Of a stretch of 64,000 bases of DNA, positions 11,166 through 24,700 are shown piece after piece. The stretch spans positions 4,960,001 to 5,024,000 of the forward strand of contig JAQSEB010000001.1 of the NCBI GenBank assembly GCA_030063045.1, given 5' to 3'. Position numbers and translations under genes: made by a program. Source of the DNA: Pratylenchus scribneri. Lineage: Eukaryota; Nematoda; Chromadorea; Rhabditida; Pratylenchidae. Within the stretch, counting starts at the first letter, position 1, and each line of letters starts with the position of its first letter. The notes under the pieces are model-generated. The model searched no databases, was not told the origin of the DNA, and worked only from the letters and a program-made list of their open reading frames with translations.

Positions 11166-13180
11166 TGTAATAAAATTATGGCGTAAAAATGATAGCAAAA
11201 TGAGAAATTCATATTGTCAATGAGAATGGTGACTTTTGATGCTGAATTGTTGGTGAATAATTCGCTGACTAAATATAAAGAAAAAGAATGGTGAATAATA
11301 CGTGAAAAAAATTTAAAAAATTAGCCAAAAATGCTAAATGTTCGAAAGATTTTTAAAATTATTATTGATCACACAATTTTAAGAAATTAAATAATTTTAG
11401 GATTGGATTTATTCTATTTTAGTAGAAATTAGAGATAAATTTATTGAGCAATTATTTGGTTAGGCTTATTTGGAGAGTTGTGCCAATAAATGATTGTCAG
11501 GAGCAATGTCAATTCATTTATATATTAGTTGAGAGTTGAGACCAAGAATCGAGATGTCATAATCCCTTAGAAAAAATGAATAAAGAACATTGGTAGTTGG
11601 ATTTGGATAAAATTTAAAAATTTTGGCCTCGAGTGAACCTTGACGATGTTCGACTTTTGACCCAACTTACGGATTGGGCTGAAATTTTGCCACAATATCT
11701 ATGGTTAATAATTAATATATTAGATAATGAAAGAAAATATGCAAATCACAGAGCAAATTTCAAATTCATCCCAATATTTATATTAAAAAGATTTTATGGA
11801 CGCAAGATCAAAATTTATGAAAAAATTGCATTTGAAATTGGACTAAATATAAAATTAAATTAAAATAATATGCAAATCGTTGACTAAATTTCAATTTCAG
11901 TTTGAATTTTACAGAGTTATTTTCAAGCTTTTATCTCGCCATCAATTTATCGATATATGATAATCCCATACAAAAATTATGAAAAAATTGCATTCGGTTT
12001 TAAATACATTTTTACATGGAGCAGTTTATGTAAATCGCAAATCTAATGCCATTTTCGTTTGGGGTCCTTTTGTAGAATGGTCATTTTGTCTAGAATTAGA
12101 TTCGTCGAAATTTTTCGATCAAATTATAGCTCAATCGACGCGTCTCGATGCCAGGAACCAGGATCACGAATTTGCTGTTCATTTTGCATAAAATTCAAAA
12201 TGCCCGCTCGAAGAAAAAACGACCCAAAAGTCTCCCGTAGACAAAAAGATCATTCGACAAAAGGATACCGCGCCTTCATTTTTATCAAAATATTTTAGTT
12301 TTCAACATCAATTTATTTATTACAAAAAAAGATTTTATGAACGCAGATCAAATTTTATGAAGAAATTACATTAGGAGTTGGACTAAATTTAATATAAAAT
12401 GAAAAATAATATGCAAATCGCATATGTAATTTCACAATTTTTACAGAGATAGTCAAGACCAAGAATCGTAATTTGATAATCCATTGGAAAAATGTTTGGA
12501 AAAATTACATTCGGATTTTTAAATGGAAAATAATATGCAAATCGTATATCCAATTTTTCAAATTTAATTCGATTTTAGCGGAGTTGCTTTCAATCTTTAA
12601 TCGACGTCATCAATTTTTTAATATTAAAAATAATTTAATGCACGCCTGATCTATGTCCGTGATCATCCATAATTCATTGAATTTTCCTTTAATAAAAATT
12701 TAAAAAAAATCCGCATTTTTGGGGAATTGAAACCAAATTGTTACACAATCGAAAGTAATTTTTGCACTTTACTGCATCAATTTTTGAGTTCACACCAAAA
12801 ATGAAAAAAGTTGCGCCTCAACGCCCTCCATCTTCTAATGTCAATATATTTTTACAATTACAATAAAAAAAATGAAATATTTTTCCTCATTTTCTTTTCA
12901 TTATTTTTTTTCCAGAGTCTGGGTTTGCGATTGATTCAGGGATTTCGAATCGGAAGGAAATATTAGTAAAATTTTGATTTTTTTTCAAATTTTAATGCCA
13001 ATAAAATGGCCAAAAAATGAATTAATTTATGCAAATAATCCTTTATCTTTTCTAATAAATCGACAACAAATAATTGCAACATTTTTATGTTTCGTATATT
13101 TAAAAATCTATTTCCAAATTTATTTCTCATCTTTTGTTCGTACGGTATCAAAAATTATTTCCTCTTTTTCTTCTGCTTCA
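11166..13180. other. Duplicated noncoding flank, no supported gene
   Basis: Contains internal imperfect repeats of about 200 bp built of AATAATATGCAAATCG, GAAAAAATTGCATT and CGCCATCAATT words. The short frame near 11633 (LLTQLTDWAEILPQ) has a similar but mutated counterpart near 14755. I regard it as a by-product or decayed remnant, not a gene. Confidence 0.5.
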
Positions 13181-14028
13181 TCATTCCTCCTTGCACACGA
13201 CCCCATTTTTGCAATAATATTTGCAAAATGTCATTTTGGCACTATTATCCAGCAAATCGAGGTCATCCGATGTGCAGCTGTCAATGAATTTGCGGTATTT
13301 TGCCGCCGTTTTCAATTCGCAACACGGCGAATCGTCGCCAGTTTTCCATTTGTAATATCGACCGCCAGCTGCTTTGCAATGGGAATAACTAAAGAAAAAG
13401 AAAAATTTAAATAAAATAGTCTAATTTGTTTCCCCATTTATTTCCCCATTTTCCATTAATTTTTTTTTCATTAAAAATTTTTTTGGGGTTTTCGAAGATG
13501 TGGATTCCGAATTTAGCATGAACTATTATTAGATCATAATTCGGCATCGAAAATTCCAAATTTTTGAATTACTAGACAAATTACCGTAAAACCTCTTTTA
13601 TTCTCCCATGGGGAATTATTTTTCAATGCCTCAAAAATTGGGAAAATTGAGGGTCTCTCTCATTGATGTGAACAAATTTTAGCGGATTTTGTAGAGAATT
13701 AGGGTACTAAGAAAATGCAATAATATTCGTTTTCTAAAGTTCACCCTACTAGGAGCTATGGGTTCTCAAATTCTAGAGTGGGGAATTAAAAGTGATTTTA
13801 CATATATTTCATATGAATTTGTCATTTTTCATAAAAAAAATTTATTTTCAATAATATTAATTTTTCTCTTAATTATAATTTAATATATTTTTTTAATAAT
13901 TACGTATGGCGATTGCTGGCCCCAAGGCTGCACATTGCATTTCGGGTTTTGAACGCAGCACCATAAATATTGTGGACAATGAAGAAAATGGCTAAAATAA
14001 TAAAGGCGATGGAAATTTTTGTGAACAT
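13181..14028 (-). CDS. Small secreted cysteine-rich protein, copy B (2 exons)
   Basis: Tandem paralogue of the gene at 9266-9982. Exon 1 is 14028-13904 and exon 2 is 13388-13181, giving 110 aa. The signal peptide starts MFTKISIAFIILAIFFIVHN. All eight cysteines of copy A are kept in the same spacing. The central block from GGRYYKWKTGDDSP to FIDSCTSDDL is identical, while the tail differs (KYYCKNGVVCKEE versus NYYCADGVMCNKPSD). The intron position and phase are the same as in copy A, but this intron holds a different insertion (13584-13802). Strong conservation of the core beside a variable C-terminus is consistent with selection on a secreted protein. The function is unknown. Confidence 0.85.
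13584..13802. mobile_element. TA-flanked MITE in intron of gene B
   Basis: Begins CCGTAAAACCTCTTTTA and ends with the near complement TTAAAAGTGATTTTACA, flanked by TA on each side (13582-13583, 13803-13804). It contains CCCATGGGGAATTATTTTTC. The same family lies reversed at 52431-52685. A TA duplication suggests a Tc1/mariner-type source. Confidence 0.7.
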
Positions 14029-16014
14029 TTTTAGAATTTTTCTGTTTAAAATTTGAATTTTTGACTTAAAATTAGCGAAATAATTGTATTTTTATTAAAT
14101 AGATAAAAATATGTAATAATATATGTCACCAATTATCACTTAAAATATCTTCTACATATAGGTTAAGTTGCAAACATTTGAAAAATTTAATTAAAAAAAA
14201 AACTATTAGGCAAAAAATTCTGGCGTAAAAATTTTAGCAAAATTAAGAAATTGCATTGTGCAATGAGAATGGTGAATTTTGGTGGTGAACAATTCATTGA
14301 ATCAAATAAATATAAAGATTGCTTGAATCTTTCATATATTCAACCAAAAATTAAAAGAACAGTAAAAAATAAGAATAAGCTAAAAAGGCTAAAAATGATC
14401 GAAAGACTTTTAAAATCAATATTGATCAAACAAAATACAACCATGTTTTTAATACTTATGGGAGTAATGTCATTTCATTTATAAATTATTTCAGTTGAGA
14501 ACAAGTATAAAAAATTTTATGGTTGCCCATCATTAAAGAGAAATTAGAGATGGATTTATTAAATTTATTAAAATTAAAGAGAAAATTTAAATTTAGTCCA
14601 TGGTTTTGAATGATAGGCGTAATGTCATTTCATTTTATATTGGTGAGTTCAAAAATCGACATTCGATAATTCCTTGGAAAAATGTATGAAAAAATTGCAT
14701 TCGGAGTTGGATTAGATTAAAATAATAAGAATAATTTTAGTCTCGAGTGAACCTTGGCGATGTTCAACTTTTGACCCAACTTACGGATGGGGCTGAAATT
14801 TTGCCACAATTTCTACGGTTAATATTAAATGAACGAGAATATGTAAATCACAGAGCAGATTTCAATTTTAACACAATATTTAGTCGGCGCCATCAATTCT
14901 GCCATTGAAAAAAAAGATTTATGGACGCATGATCAAAATTTATAAAAAATATTGCATTCGGAGTCGGACTAAATTTAATATCAAATTAAAAAAATAATAT
15001 GCAAATCTCATAAAAAATTTCATTTTCAACTCGATTTTTACAAATGTGCCTTCAATCTTTAATCGACGCCATCAATTTATATTTTAATAATAGAAAAATA
15101 ATTTAATGCACGCCTGATCTTTGTCCGTGATCATCCATAATTCATTGAATTTTTCTTTAATGAAATAATTGGTAAAAAATGAACAATTTTTAGGGAATTG
15201 AAACTTAAATTTTTATACATTGGAAAGAATTTTTGCACTTTACTGCATGAATTTTTGAGTTCTTCAGACCAAAAATGGAAAAAGTTGCGCCTCTCCGCCC
15301 TCCATCTTCGAATGTCAATATATTTTCTGTTCATTTTTAAACAAAATATTCAATAATATTTTTCGTTGATTTGGTGGTTCACATACAACATTTTCTCATA
15401 AGCATTTATTATTTTTTTCACCTTTAAAATTACTAAAGAATTCTAAAACTTCCCTAAAATATAATAATTTAATCCCCAACTCAATAAATCTTTATTTTTG
15501 TAAAATTTTAAAATTATATTAAATAATATTTTTCACAAATTATAGAATCTGTATTTGTTTTTATGTTTTCGCATATTTTTTATTTTAGAATTCTTCATTT
15601 CCATTTTATTCTATTTTTGTCCAAAAAATGATACCTTAAAGTACTTTTTTTATTTTGAAATTGAATTCGCAAAGAAGAAGGAATAATTTATTTTATTTCT
15701 TTATTTACAAAACATTTTTTTAAGTGAAACAAAGGGTAAAAATAAAACAATGAAGTTTATTCAAACATAGAACAAAAGAAATTTGTTAACTCATTTTTTA
15801 TAGTTTACAATTTAATGGCAATTCAAAATATAATTCTGCGCGGATTATTACTGATAATGAAAAATTTATTGAGAAATTGTTTATGATTTTTCTGAATCCT
15901 ATTTTCACCTTTCTTCTCTATACATATAAATGATTTCATTAAAAAAATCTGAAATCTCTTCCATCGAATTAAAATCATCTGCGGAATTTTATATTATCAG
16001 GAAAAGTAAAATTA
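14029..16014. other. Unit B flank and AT-rich intergenic region
   Basis: 14200-15345 is the duplicate of 11170-12850. From 15346 to 16014 I see only AT-rich sequence and the 5' flank of the transporter gene. No gene supported. Confidence 0.6.
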
Positions 16015-19000
16015 ATGGAATCTCAAAAATCTGGTCGAAAGATTTCATCCATTGAAGACCCAAATCGAGAGGGGTCAACAAATTTGAATTTGCCCGAAAT
16101 GGATGATTTCTTCCGGATGGGCAAATACACTTTAATAGTTTGCCTTTTCGCCGAATTGACCATTCTTTTGCAAGTAAATTTCCATCAAATTGGCCATTAA
16201 TTATTTCTACTTCTAATTAAAAGGTTGGCAACATGCTCTATATGGCCTATGCAGGTGCAGCACCAATTTTGGTTGGATGTGGAGGACATAAATTTGAACA
16301 CAGCCTAAATGGGGAGGAAAGATGCGCAAAAATGGTGGACATTATTTGGAAGGAAAGAATGTAAAGAAAATTTTTTTAAAATTATTTTTGTTTAAATTAA
16401 AAAGAAAAATAAATTTCGAAATTTATAAATTTAAAAAAAAATTTTAAAAATTTTGAAAATTAAAAAATTCTTAAAAATTTAGAATAAAATTGAAATTTAG
16501 AAATTCTTAAAAATTTATTAAAAATATGAGATTTAATAAAAATTCTTAAAAATCTCGGAAAAAATTGAAATTTAGAAATTTGAAATTTTTAAAATTCTTT
16601 AAAAAATTTGGAAAAAATAAATTTGAAATTTGAAAATCCTTAAGGAATTGGGGGAAGAAATTAAAATTTTAAAAATTCAAAAAAAAATGGATAAATAATT
16701 TTGTAAGGAACAAAAATGGCCAATCTGCGGATGATGGAAATGAAGGCGAATGCTCAAATGCCAATTTAATTTTGGAGGGTCAATTCCATTCGGTCAACAT
16801 TGAATTTGGACTGCATTGGTGAAGAATTATTTAAACTAAATTAATTTTTCCCATTTAAAGTCAAACCCAATTGGTCAAATCAACAATTTCCTATCAAATG
16901 TTTGGCGTCATAATTGGCACAATTCTATTTGGCTATTTAAGTGATTGGTATGGACGAAGGCGATGCATGCTTATTGCATTGTTCTTTTGCATTATTTTCA
17001 TGTGTGCCACCAGCTTCACAAATGGTCAATTTGATAATTAATTAAATTGTTTTTTAGAATTGTCTTTTGAATTTTCCTAATCTTTTTCATTAATTTGATT
17101 TATTTGAGATAAAATTCGAATAAAAAAGAAAAATATTTAAATTGAGATAAATAAATTTTTAGCGGCATATGAAAGTGTCAAGAGTTAGAATTAAGCTTAA
17201 GCTTGAGCTAAAGAATAGCATAATATTTACCGACTTTATTAGCCCATTCCTTTGTACTCAAAATGTCGATTTTTTGAAACAACAATTTTTTTTACCAATT
17301 TCAAAGTTTTTTGGCCAAATTAAATTAATTTCATTTGCTTCACAAATTTTTATTTTTTTGGCCATATATGTTCAATAATTCCTATAATTTATTTCACCTC
17401 ATAATCCCTATAAATTATTCCCCATATGTTTAAAATTGAGTAAAAAAAATTCACATCAGTTTAAAAAATTGAGCATTTATTTTTTGTCTTGAGCATGATT
17501 TTCAGAATTTTTTCATAAAATTTGTCCTTAAGATTTTAGGATAAATAATTGTTTTTCATCTAAACGAAATCAAAATTTAAAAAATTTAAACTGGAGATTG
17601 ATAACCGATAATTACCAAAATATTTACGAATATTAATCACTAAAAATTTTCCATAATTCTTTTTCATAACTATAAAATATTTTAAAGGAATTAAATCATT
17701 CACATTTGCTCGTTTCATTGTGAATGTGTTCAATGCTGGAACAATGGTCATTTTGAATGTTTTCACTGCGGAATATTACCCTAAAAAGCAACGTTTTTTG
17801 TTGCCAAATTTGATCAGTTGGTTGGTTTTTCCTTAAGAAAATAATTGGCCAAATCAATTTGAGGGCTCCGAATTTTGTGTGTTTTGCTTTGATGGCCGCA
17901 TTGGCTGGTGATTGGCGTTCCCTTCAACGTTTTTCGGCTATTCTCGCCATTCCCGCATTTGGGCTTCTCTTTTTCCTGAATGAATCTCCTCGCTATTTAA
18001 TCCAAGCCGGCCAAATTTACGAAGCAAAGGAGGCAATTTTGCGAATTCATCGCATTGATGGTTGTTTTTCCCATTATTTCATTGAATATTTTCCCACGAA
18101 AAGGACGTCCGTGTGATGAGAATGTTGTGGATTTGGTCATCAAACGTGAATGCCATTCAATTAGCCAGGCAAAAGGGCAGAAGAAATACAATTATGTAAT
18201 TTGGTGATATCTAGTGGAATTTTGAGCAAATTTTTCGAACAAAAAAAATTGGAAATAATTAATTTTTTTAAACAAAATCAATAAAAAGACAAAAAAAAAT
18301 TATTGTAAATGTTTAAAGATTAGAAAAGTTTAAATTTAAAAGTTTATCTTAGACTAACAAATCCCAAACAATATAAATCGATTCGATAGATCTTGAAGAG
18401 ACGAATCATTTGAGAATAGTTGAGTTTTAAAAAGGAAACCAAAAAATGTTTAAGCGATTTAATATATTTAATTGTTGATCAAATTACGAAAAATTATATC
18501 TCATTCGCTCCATTTTGGCGAGATCTATCTATCGGATTTGTATATTCTTGGGGTTCGTTAAAAATAAATACTTGAATTTTGTAATCTTTTGGACATTTTT
18601 GATAATTTTTTTTCACCAATTTCGATTCTTTGTTCGATATTTTACATTTTTTTAGAAATAAAAATTAATTGCAATTTTTATTCCCTTATCATTATGTTCA
18701 TTCAGTTACATTTATTCTACAATTTGCGTTTCACCCGCTATACATTGGCCATTGCCTGCAGTTTCCTTGTCTATTCCCTCATTGACTATTCCCTCCTTTT
18801 CAATATGGAAAAATTGTCCGGTTCCATTTATTTGAATGCCATTTTCATGGGTTGCAGCCGATATGCCCTCCATATGTTGGTGGCTTTCCTCGAATTTCGA
18901 ACTCGGCGATTGGGCCGTAAATTGGTTCATTTTATTGCGGAAATATTGATCGCAGCAGCAATGGCAATTTGTGCAATGTTCTATATTTTTGGTTAGTCCA

Positions 19001-20352
19001 TTATTTCGCATAAAATTTATTTTTTTGGTGATCCAGTTTATTAATTTATATTTTATCCGGGTTCAATTTCTGAAAATTCAATAGAAGGGAAACAGGTGAA
19101 ATTAAAACAGACGGTAATTAAAAGGAATTAATTAAATATTGGGGCAAATAGACGGAATTAAAAAAGGCGAAATTAAAACTTAGTCAAACAGGCGGAATTA
19201 AAACTTAGTCAATCAGGCGGAATTAAAACTTAGTCAACCAGGCGGAATTATTAAAACTTAGTCAAATAGGCGGAATTATTAAAACTTAGTCAAACAGGCG
19301 GAATTATTAAAACTTAGTCAAATAGACGGAATTATTAAAACTTAGTCAACCAGGCGGAATTATTAAAACTTAGTCAAACAGGCGGAATTATTAAAACTTA
19401 GTCAACCAGGCGGAATTATTAAAACTTAGTCAAACAGGCGGAATTATTAAAACTTAGTCAAATAGACGGAATTATTAAAACTTAGTCAACCAGGCGGAAT
19501 TATTAAAACTTAGTCAAACAGGCGGAATTATTAAAACTTAGTCAAATAGACGGAATTATTAAAACTTAGTCAACCAGGCGGAATTATTAAAACTTAGTCA
19601 ACCAGGCGGAATTATTAAAACTTAGTCAAATAGGCGGAATTATTAAAACTTAGTCAAACAGGCGGAATTATTAAAACTTAGTCAAATAGACGGAATTATT
19701 AAAACTTAGTCAACCAGGCGGAATTATTAAAACTTAGTCAAACAGGCGGAATTAAAATTTAATCGAACAGGTAGAATTAAAAACAGGGAGAATTAAAACA
19801 GACTCAATTATTTAGTCCAAAGAAAAGAGATTATTTCTTAGTTTTCCGCTAATGTATAAAATAATAAGTTGATTTCAGGTTCTCAACGCCAATTCCCCTT
19901 CATCCCTCGTGCACCCGTTCTTCTTGTGTTGAGTTTGTCGCCCCTCCTCTTCATCATCAATTCCTTGGCCAATAATGAATTATTCCCAACATGCATTCGC
20001 AACACTGCCTATTCATTTGGTCAATTGTTTTGCCGAATTGGCGTCGTTTTGGCCCCCCAAATGTTCATTTTGGTTAGGAAAGTTTTAAAATTAAATTTTA
20101 ATTTACCCCAATTTTTCAGTCCAATATTGCCACATTTTTGCCCTATTTGGCATTGCTGATTATTGCAATGGCAGATGCATTTTTCTTTCAGGTATAATTT
20201 GCCGAAAAATATTTTCTAAAATTTTTATTTTTTTACAGTTCAATATTAGTGAAACAAAGGGCAAACCATTGTTGGCAAATTTTCCGAATAAATCTGCTAT
20301 TGAACAATCCGATCAAAATGGCAAATTACTTTCCGATTCGGTGGTCACTTGA
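16015..20352 (+). CDS. SLC22-type organic ion transporter (MFS), 11 exons
   Basis: Major facilitator transporter of the organic cation/anion (SLC22) group, a 12-TM plasma-membrane protein. Exons: 16015-16173, 16224-16360, 16708-16818, 16861-17024, 17688-17820, 17864-18060, 18104-18195, 18706-18991, 19879-20072, 20120-20191, 20239-20352; 552 aa, the normal SLC22 length. TM1 is near residue 40, followed by the large extracellular loop with several Cys that is typical of the family. The MFS signature after TM2 is GYLSDWYGRRR. The SLC22 marker NESPRYLI lies after TM6, and the tail carries ETKGKPL after TM12. All junctions keep phase. Intron 7 has a foldback and intron 8 a long minisatellite. The substrate cannot be deduced. 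Confidence 0.9.
18365..18550. repeat. Foldback in transporter intron 7
   Basis: ATCGATTCGATAGATCTTGA on the left is mirrored by GAGATCTATCTATCGGATTT on the right. It resembles the palindrome family at 3211 and 37339 in its CGATAGATCT words. Confidence 0.55.
19151..19790. repeat. 28-bp minisatellite in transporter intron 8
   Basis: About 21 copies of a unit with GGCGGAATTATTAAAACTTA followed by GTCAACCA or GTCAAACA. The first units are 25 bp and lack TTATT-type insertions. Variants CAACCAGG, CAAACAGG and CAAATAGA alternate in a higher-order order. The core AGGCGGAATTA is shared with arrays at 45516 and 62805. Confidence 0.95.
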
Positions 20353-21381
20353 ATTTGAATTTTTATTTTGTTAGTTTGGATTATTTAAATCAATTGCCAT
20401 TTTTTTTAATCTCATCTTAAATAAATTACTCATCCAATTCAATTTAATTTAATATTTTTTTTTATAAATTAATTCTCTAATTTTAAATGAAATTATTTCC
20501 ATTTATTATTGAATCATATTATTGCATAATTATGAGGCAACATTACTTTTAAAAAGCATAAAAGATAAAATTGCGCATTCTCCACCTTCAATTTTTTAAT
20601 TTGCAATTAATTCATAAAATGTATAATGATTGGAAAAATGCATAAAATACGGAGGATGTTTGAATTTTTGCAATGAATCCAAAAAATAATAATAAAAATT
20701 CCATCATTTGAATTCAATCACAGAGTTCAGCCGAGCATTTTTCCCCCAAAAGCCAATTTTATAAATTAATCTACAAAAAATTCCTCCAAATCCATCTCCA
20801 TTTCCATCCTTTTCTTTCTTTCCTTCATCAAATCCCATCCCAATCCAACAATTCTATTTACCCCTCTTTTTATTCCCTCAAATTTGGCCAATTTTTGATC
20901 AAGTGAAACGGATTTTGGCCCAATTTATCGTCATTTTTTTTCGTAATATTCCCATATTTAAATTTGTCTGCTGGTCAAGAAAGACAAATCAACGGAATCA
21001 TTATCAGCTAAAATTTGCAACGATCAATTTTCTTCCATATTTATTAATAAATTTTTATATTAAACTTATTTTTTGAGCTTTTTAATATAAAAATGTTAAA
21101 ATTAAATACAATTTGCCAGAAAGTATAGGAAAAATGAAATCTCTTCATTTGGTCTATTTATAATTTTCCATTTTTGGTCATAACCTTATGTCAATTTTAT
21201 TAATTCCATTAATTTAATTCCTTATTCTTTGGACTATACAATGAAAAAAGATTAGCTTAAGTTAACATTTCCCTTAAAAAAATTAATTTGTGATGCACAA
21301 CTTTTCGTCCTATCTTTGAATATAAAAATTTGTTGCATTTAAATTCATCAAAATTGTATCCACAGTTCTATTCCATTCAAC
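20353..21381. other. Intergenic 5' region of the P1 gene
   Basis: No gene seen. A pyrimidine-rich block lies at about 20780-20900 (TCCATCTCCATTTCCATCC), followed by GGATTTTGGCCC near 20910. It loosely resembles the modules upstream of P2 and P3 but is much weaker. Confidence 0.5.
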
Positions 21382-21721
21382 CAGGGATCTCAGATGGTTT
21401 TTCGGTTTGGGGGGCATTTGGCGAAAAAAAGGGGGCATCTGGGGGGCATTTTCATTAAAAAAGGGGGCATTTTGGGGGGCAGTTTTAAAAAGTGCCAAAA
21501 CTGCGAAAGTTTTTGCCAATAATGGCCGCGCAGCGAAAAATTTGACCAAATATTGCCGCGCAGCGAAAAATTTTGAAGAAAAATGACCCATTTGGGGAAA
21601 ATTTTAACAAAAAATCAATAGGGGGCATTTGGGGGGCAACTCGGCTCGGGGGGCACAAAAGGGGGCAAAATCTAAAAAAGGGGGCAAATGCCCCCCGTAG
21701 GGGTACATTCTGAGATCCCTG
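21382..21721. mobile_element. hAT-like MITE, TSD CATTCAAC
   Basis: Terminal inverted repeats CAGGGATCTCAGA and TCTGAGATCCCTG are perfect complements, flanked by an exact 8-bp duplication CATTCAAC (21374-21381, 21722-21729). The interior is built of GGGGGCATTT words and contains GCCGCGCAGCGAAAAATTT twice. It is the same family as 58434-58806 (CAGGGTTCTCAGA ends). It sits 72 bp before the P1 start codon. Confidence 0.92.
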
Positions 21722-21793
21722 CATTCAACTGATATCACACACATTTTATGGTTTAAATTTTTTTAAATTCAGATTTATTTCCAAAATTCACAA

Positions 21794-24700
21794 ATGCGCA
21801 TTTTAATTATTATTTCCCTTCTTCTGCTAATTTCCTTTCCTTCTTCGCAATCAGTATACCAATTTTCGAAGGATCAACAAAATGACATTTCCCATAAAAT
21901 TATTTCATTTCATGAATGGCTGTCGGAAGCATATTCAAAAATGCGATATGCCATTTCGCGGTATGCGCCACAGCAAGGTCAAAAAAAGGTCACATTTTGG
22001 GATTGGAATGCAATAACATTGCCCAGTGAATCGACAATTCAAGAGGAAAATTTACTAAAACATTTTGAAACAATTTTCGAAGAATTGGATGAATATTTCC
22101 ATAGTTTGAGCGATGGCAAATTAAAATCGGAAAGGGATGTGAGAAAAATATTGGAGGATTTGGCCGAAAAATTTGATAAATTTCGCATGGAAATGAGCGA
22201 ATCGTTGGAGGCCGAATTGGAGGAAAAATATCGCAAAACACTGCAAAAGGGAATAAAAAAGACCAAAAACGAAGAGCCAAGCAGCAGTTTTAGAAAGGAA
22301 AAATGGCGTGGAACGATTTTAAAACTACAAGGAATAACAATGACTGAAAAAGAAGGTGAAAGCAGTTTTAGTAGCCAACAGGCAAAAGGTAAAAATTTGA
22401 GTTTAAAAATCTCGAAAATTGGCAGAAAATTGTTCATTAATTCAAATTTAACAAAAAGTATTGTTGAACTATTTAATATACCAAATTAATTTCACAGCAG
22501 AACATCAAGCTGAATCATCATCGTCAAGGAATATTGAAAATGAAGAAAAAATTGATGTCCATTTTTTGCCAGTCAAAATCAATGAGAAAATATATGAATT
22601 GAATGAACAAATTTGGTTCCAAAATTATGATCCATTTTTTAAATTATTAAAGGAAGAAATCAAAATGGAGCATGATCCAATTTTGGAATTTTACCAAAAG
22701 TTCGTTATTATTAATTTTTAATAGGGTTTAAACTTTAAAATGACAATTTTATTTTACTTCATTAATTAAATGGTTTCTCTTTTTAGGAATATGTATAAAT
22801 TATAAATAATTTAACAATTTGATAACATTATAAAATATCATTGATTATATTAGGAGTTAGGACTAAATGATTATTCAGAATGGATTAGTGAATTGATAAA
22901 AAAAATTAATAAAAAAAAAGTTTATTAAACCAAAATTTAGTAGTTTTGCCATAATATTCTGATCTGATCAATTAAATTTGATAAAATCAATTTTTTATAT
23001 TAAAATGCTCTACGGAAATATTTAAATTTATAGTACATTGGAATCAAAAAGGAACGGAATAAGGGAAAAGAATTTGGACGAAAAGATTGCCGGAATTGTA
23101 GAAAAAGTGAGGAAAGGAATTGACAAGAAAAGTTTTACTGAAATGTGCAATGGAGTAGAAATTTATTTGCAAGAGGAATGCTCGAAAATAGATGGAATGA
23201 ATTTTCGGCGAGGAGAAAAGGAAAAAGCGGAAGAATTGATGAGCCGGGTCCGCTTTTTTCTTAACAATCTTAAGGAATGGCAAAATGGCGAATATCCAAT
23301 TGTGAATAAAATGGAATTGATAAAATTGGAGACGGTGGCCGAACAAATGGAAGAAATTGCGAGAAATGAAGCAGGGGAACGGGGGAATGCGGAAAGATTA
23401 AAAAATATGGGGTGGAATGTGCCAACCGTGAAAAATATTGAAAAAGATTCAATTGGGAGCAAATTGACTGCTTTGGGAAGGATGACAAAATTTGCACGGA
23501 ATGTTGTGAATGAAATTGAGGCAGAAATTGCGAAGAAATACGAGAATGAGGCCATCAAAAGGGTAGGGTTATATTTTAATTAAATTAAGAATTTAATATT
23601 TGAAAATATTTGGAATGAATTGATTTTTACTTTGTTTTCCGGAAAGATTTTATTTTTTCCAGAAAAAATTTTTCCGGGATTTTTAATTATTTTTTACAGA
23701 AAGATTTTAATTAAGTTTTCCGGAAAGAATTTAATTACATTTTCCGGAAAGTATTTAATACATTTTCCGGAAAGATTTTAATTACATTTTCCGAATGATT
23801 AAGTTTTCCGGAAAGTATTTAATTACATTTTCCGGAAAGAATTTAATTAGTTTTCCGGAAAGATTTTAATTAAGTTTTCCGGAAAGATTTTAATTAAATT
23901 TTCCGGAAAGATTTTAATTACATTTTTAGGAAAGATTTTAATTAAGTTTTCCGGAAAGATTTTAATTAAGTTTTCCGGAAAGATTTTAATTAAATTTTCC
24001 GGAAAGATTTTAATTACATTTTTAGGAAAGATTTTAATTAAGTTTTCCGGAAAGATTTAATTAAGTTTTCCGGAAAGAATTTAATTACATTTTCCGGAAT
24101 GATTTTAATTACATTTTCCGGAAAGATTTTAATTACATTTTCCGGAATGATTAAATTTTTCGGAAAGAATTTAAATTACATTTTCCGAATGATTAAGTTT
24201 TTCAGAAAGAATTTAATTAAGTTAAGATTTTAATTATCTTTTCCAGATAAATTTTAATTAAAATATAAAATTTAAAAATGATGCACAAATTCAGATCTCC
24301 AAATTTTATTTCACTTTTATAGCTTAATGTGAATAATGTAAATTTTTGAATTACAGGAATTGAAACGTTTATATTATACGGTGTTGACAAATCGTGCAAC
24401 ACTGGAAATGACAAATTATATGGCAAATGAATTCGTTTGGACGAAAAATTTTGCACAACAAAGAAACAAAACTCCCGCCCATCAACAATCCACACAACAA
24501 CATTTTGCTCCAAAGGCAGAGCATTCGGAAATAAAAGATGAAGAAATTCAAACATCCGAAATTGCGAGTAAAAAATTTACAGTTGAAAATTTGGCATTAA
24601 TTTCAATTTTGGTGGATTTCTTAAAAAATTATTTGAAAAAATTGGATGATAAAATTAAAATTCGGAAATTGATTTTTGATTTTGAAGATAGAAAGGAGAA

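Larger units (their letters stand above)
8740..15345. repeat. Tandem segmental duplication carrying two secreted-protein genes
   Basis: Unit A (8740-12850) and unit B (12872-15345) are direct copies. Both contain a minus-strand two-exon gene, then ATGGCGTAAAAAT-type sequence at 11175 and 14222, then matching flanks (ACGCCTGATCT, GTCCGTGATCATCCATAATT at 12650 and 15110), and end with AAAGTTGCGCCTC and CGCCCTCCATCTTC near 12810 and 15280. Unit A is about 1.6 kb longer, mostly through palindromic insertions at 9613, 10085 and 10490. Unit B has its own insertion at 13584. Confidence 0.85.

Noticed and set aside
10420..11212. Several 60-80 residue frames rich in Phe, Lys and Pro on both strands
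   Set aside because: They lie on the arms of a palindromic element and are mirror images of each other made by CCCCAAAAAA repeats.
19151..19790. Possible CRISPR or phased small-RNA locus
   Set aside because: A simple head-to-tail minisatellite without unique spacers, inside an intron.
22039..23558. Minus-strand hydrophobic frames over P1 exons 1 and 3
   Set aside because: Antisense of Lys/Glu-rich coding sequence. The plus-strand exons have conserved phases in three paralogues.
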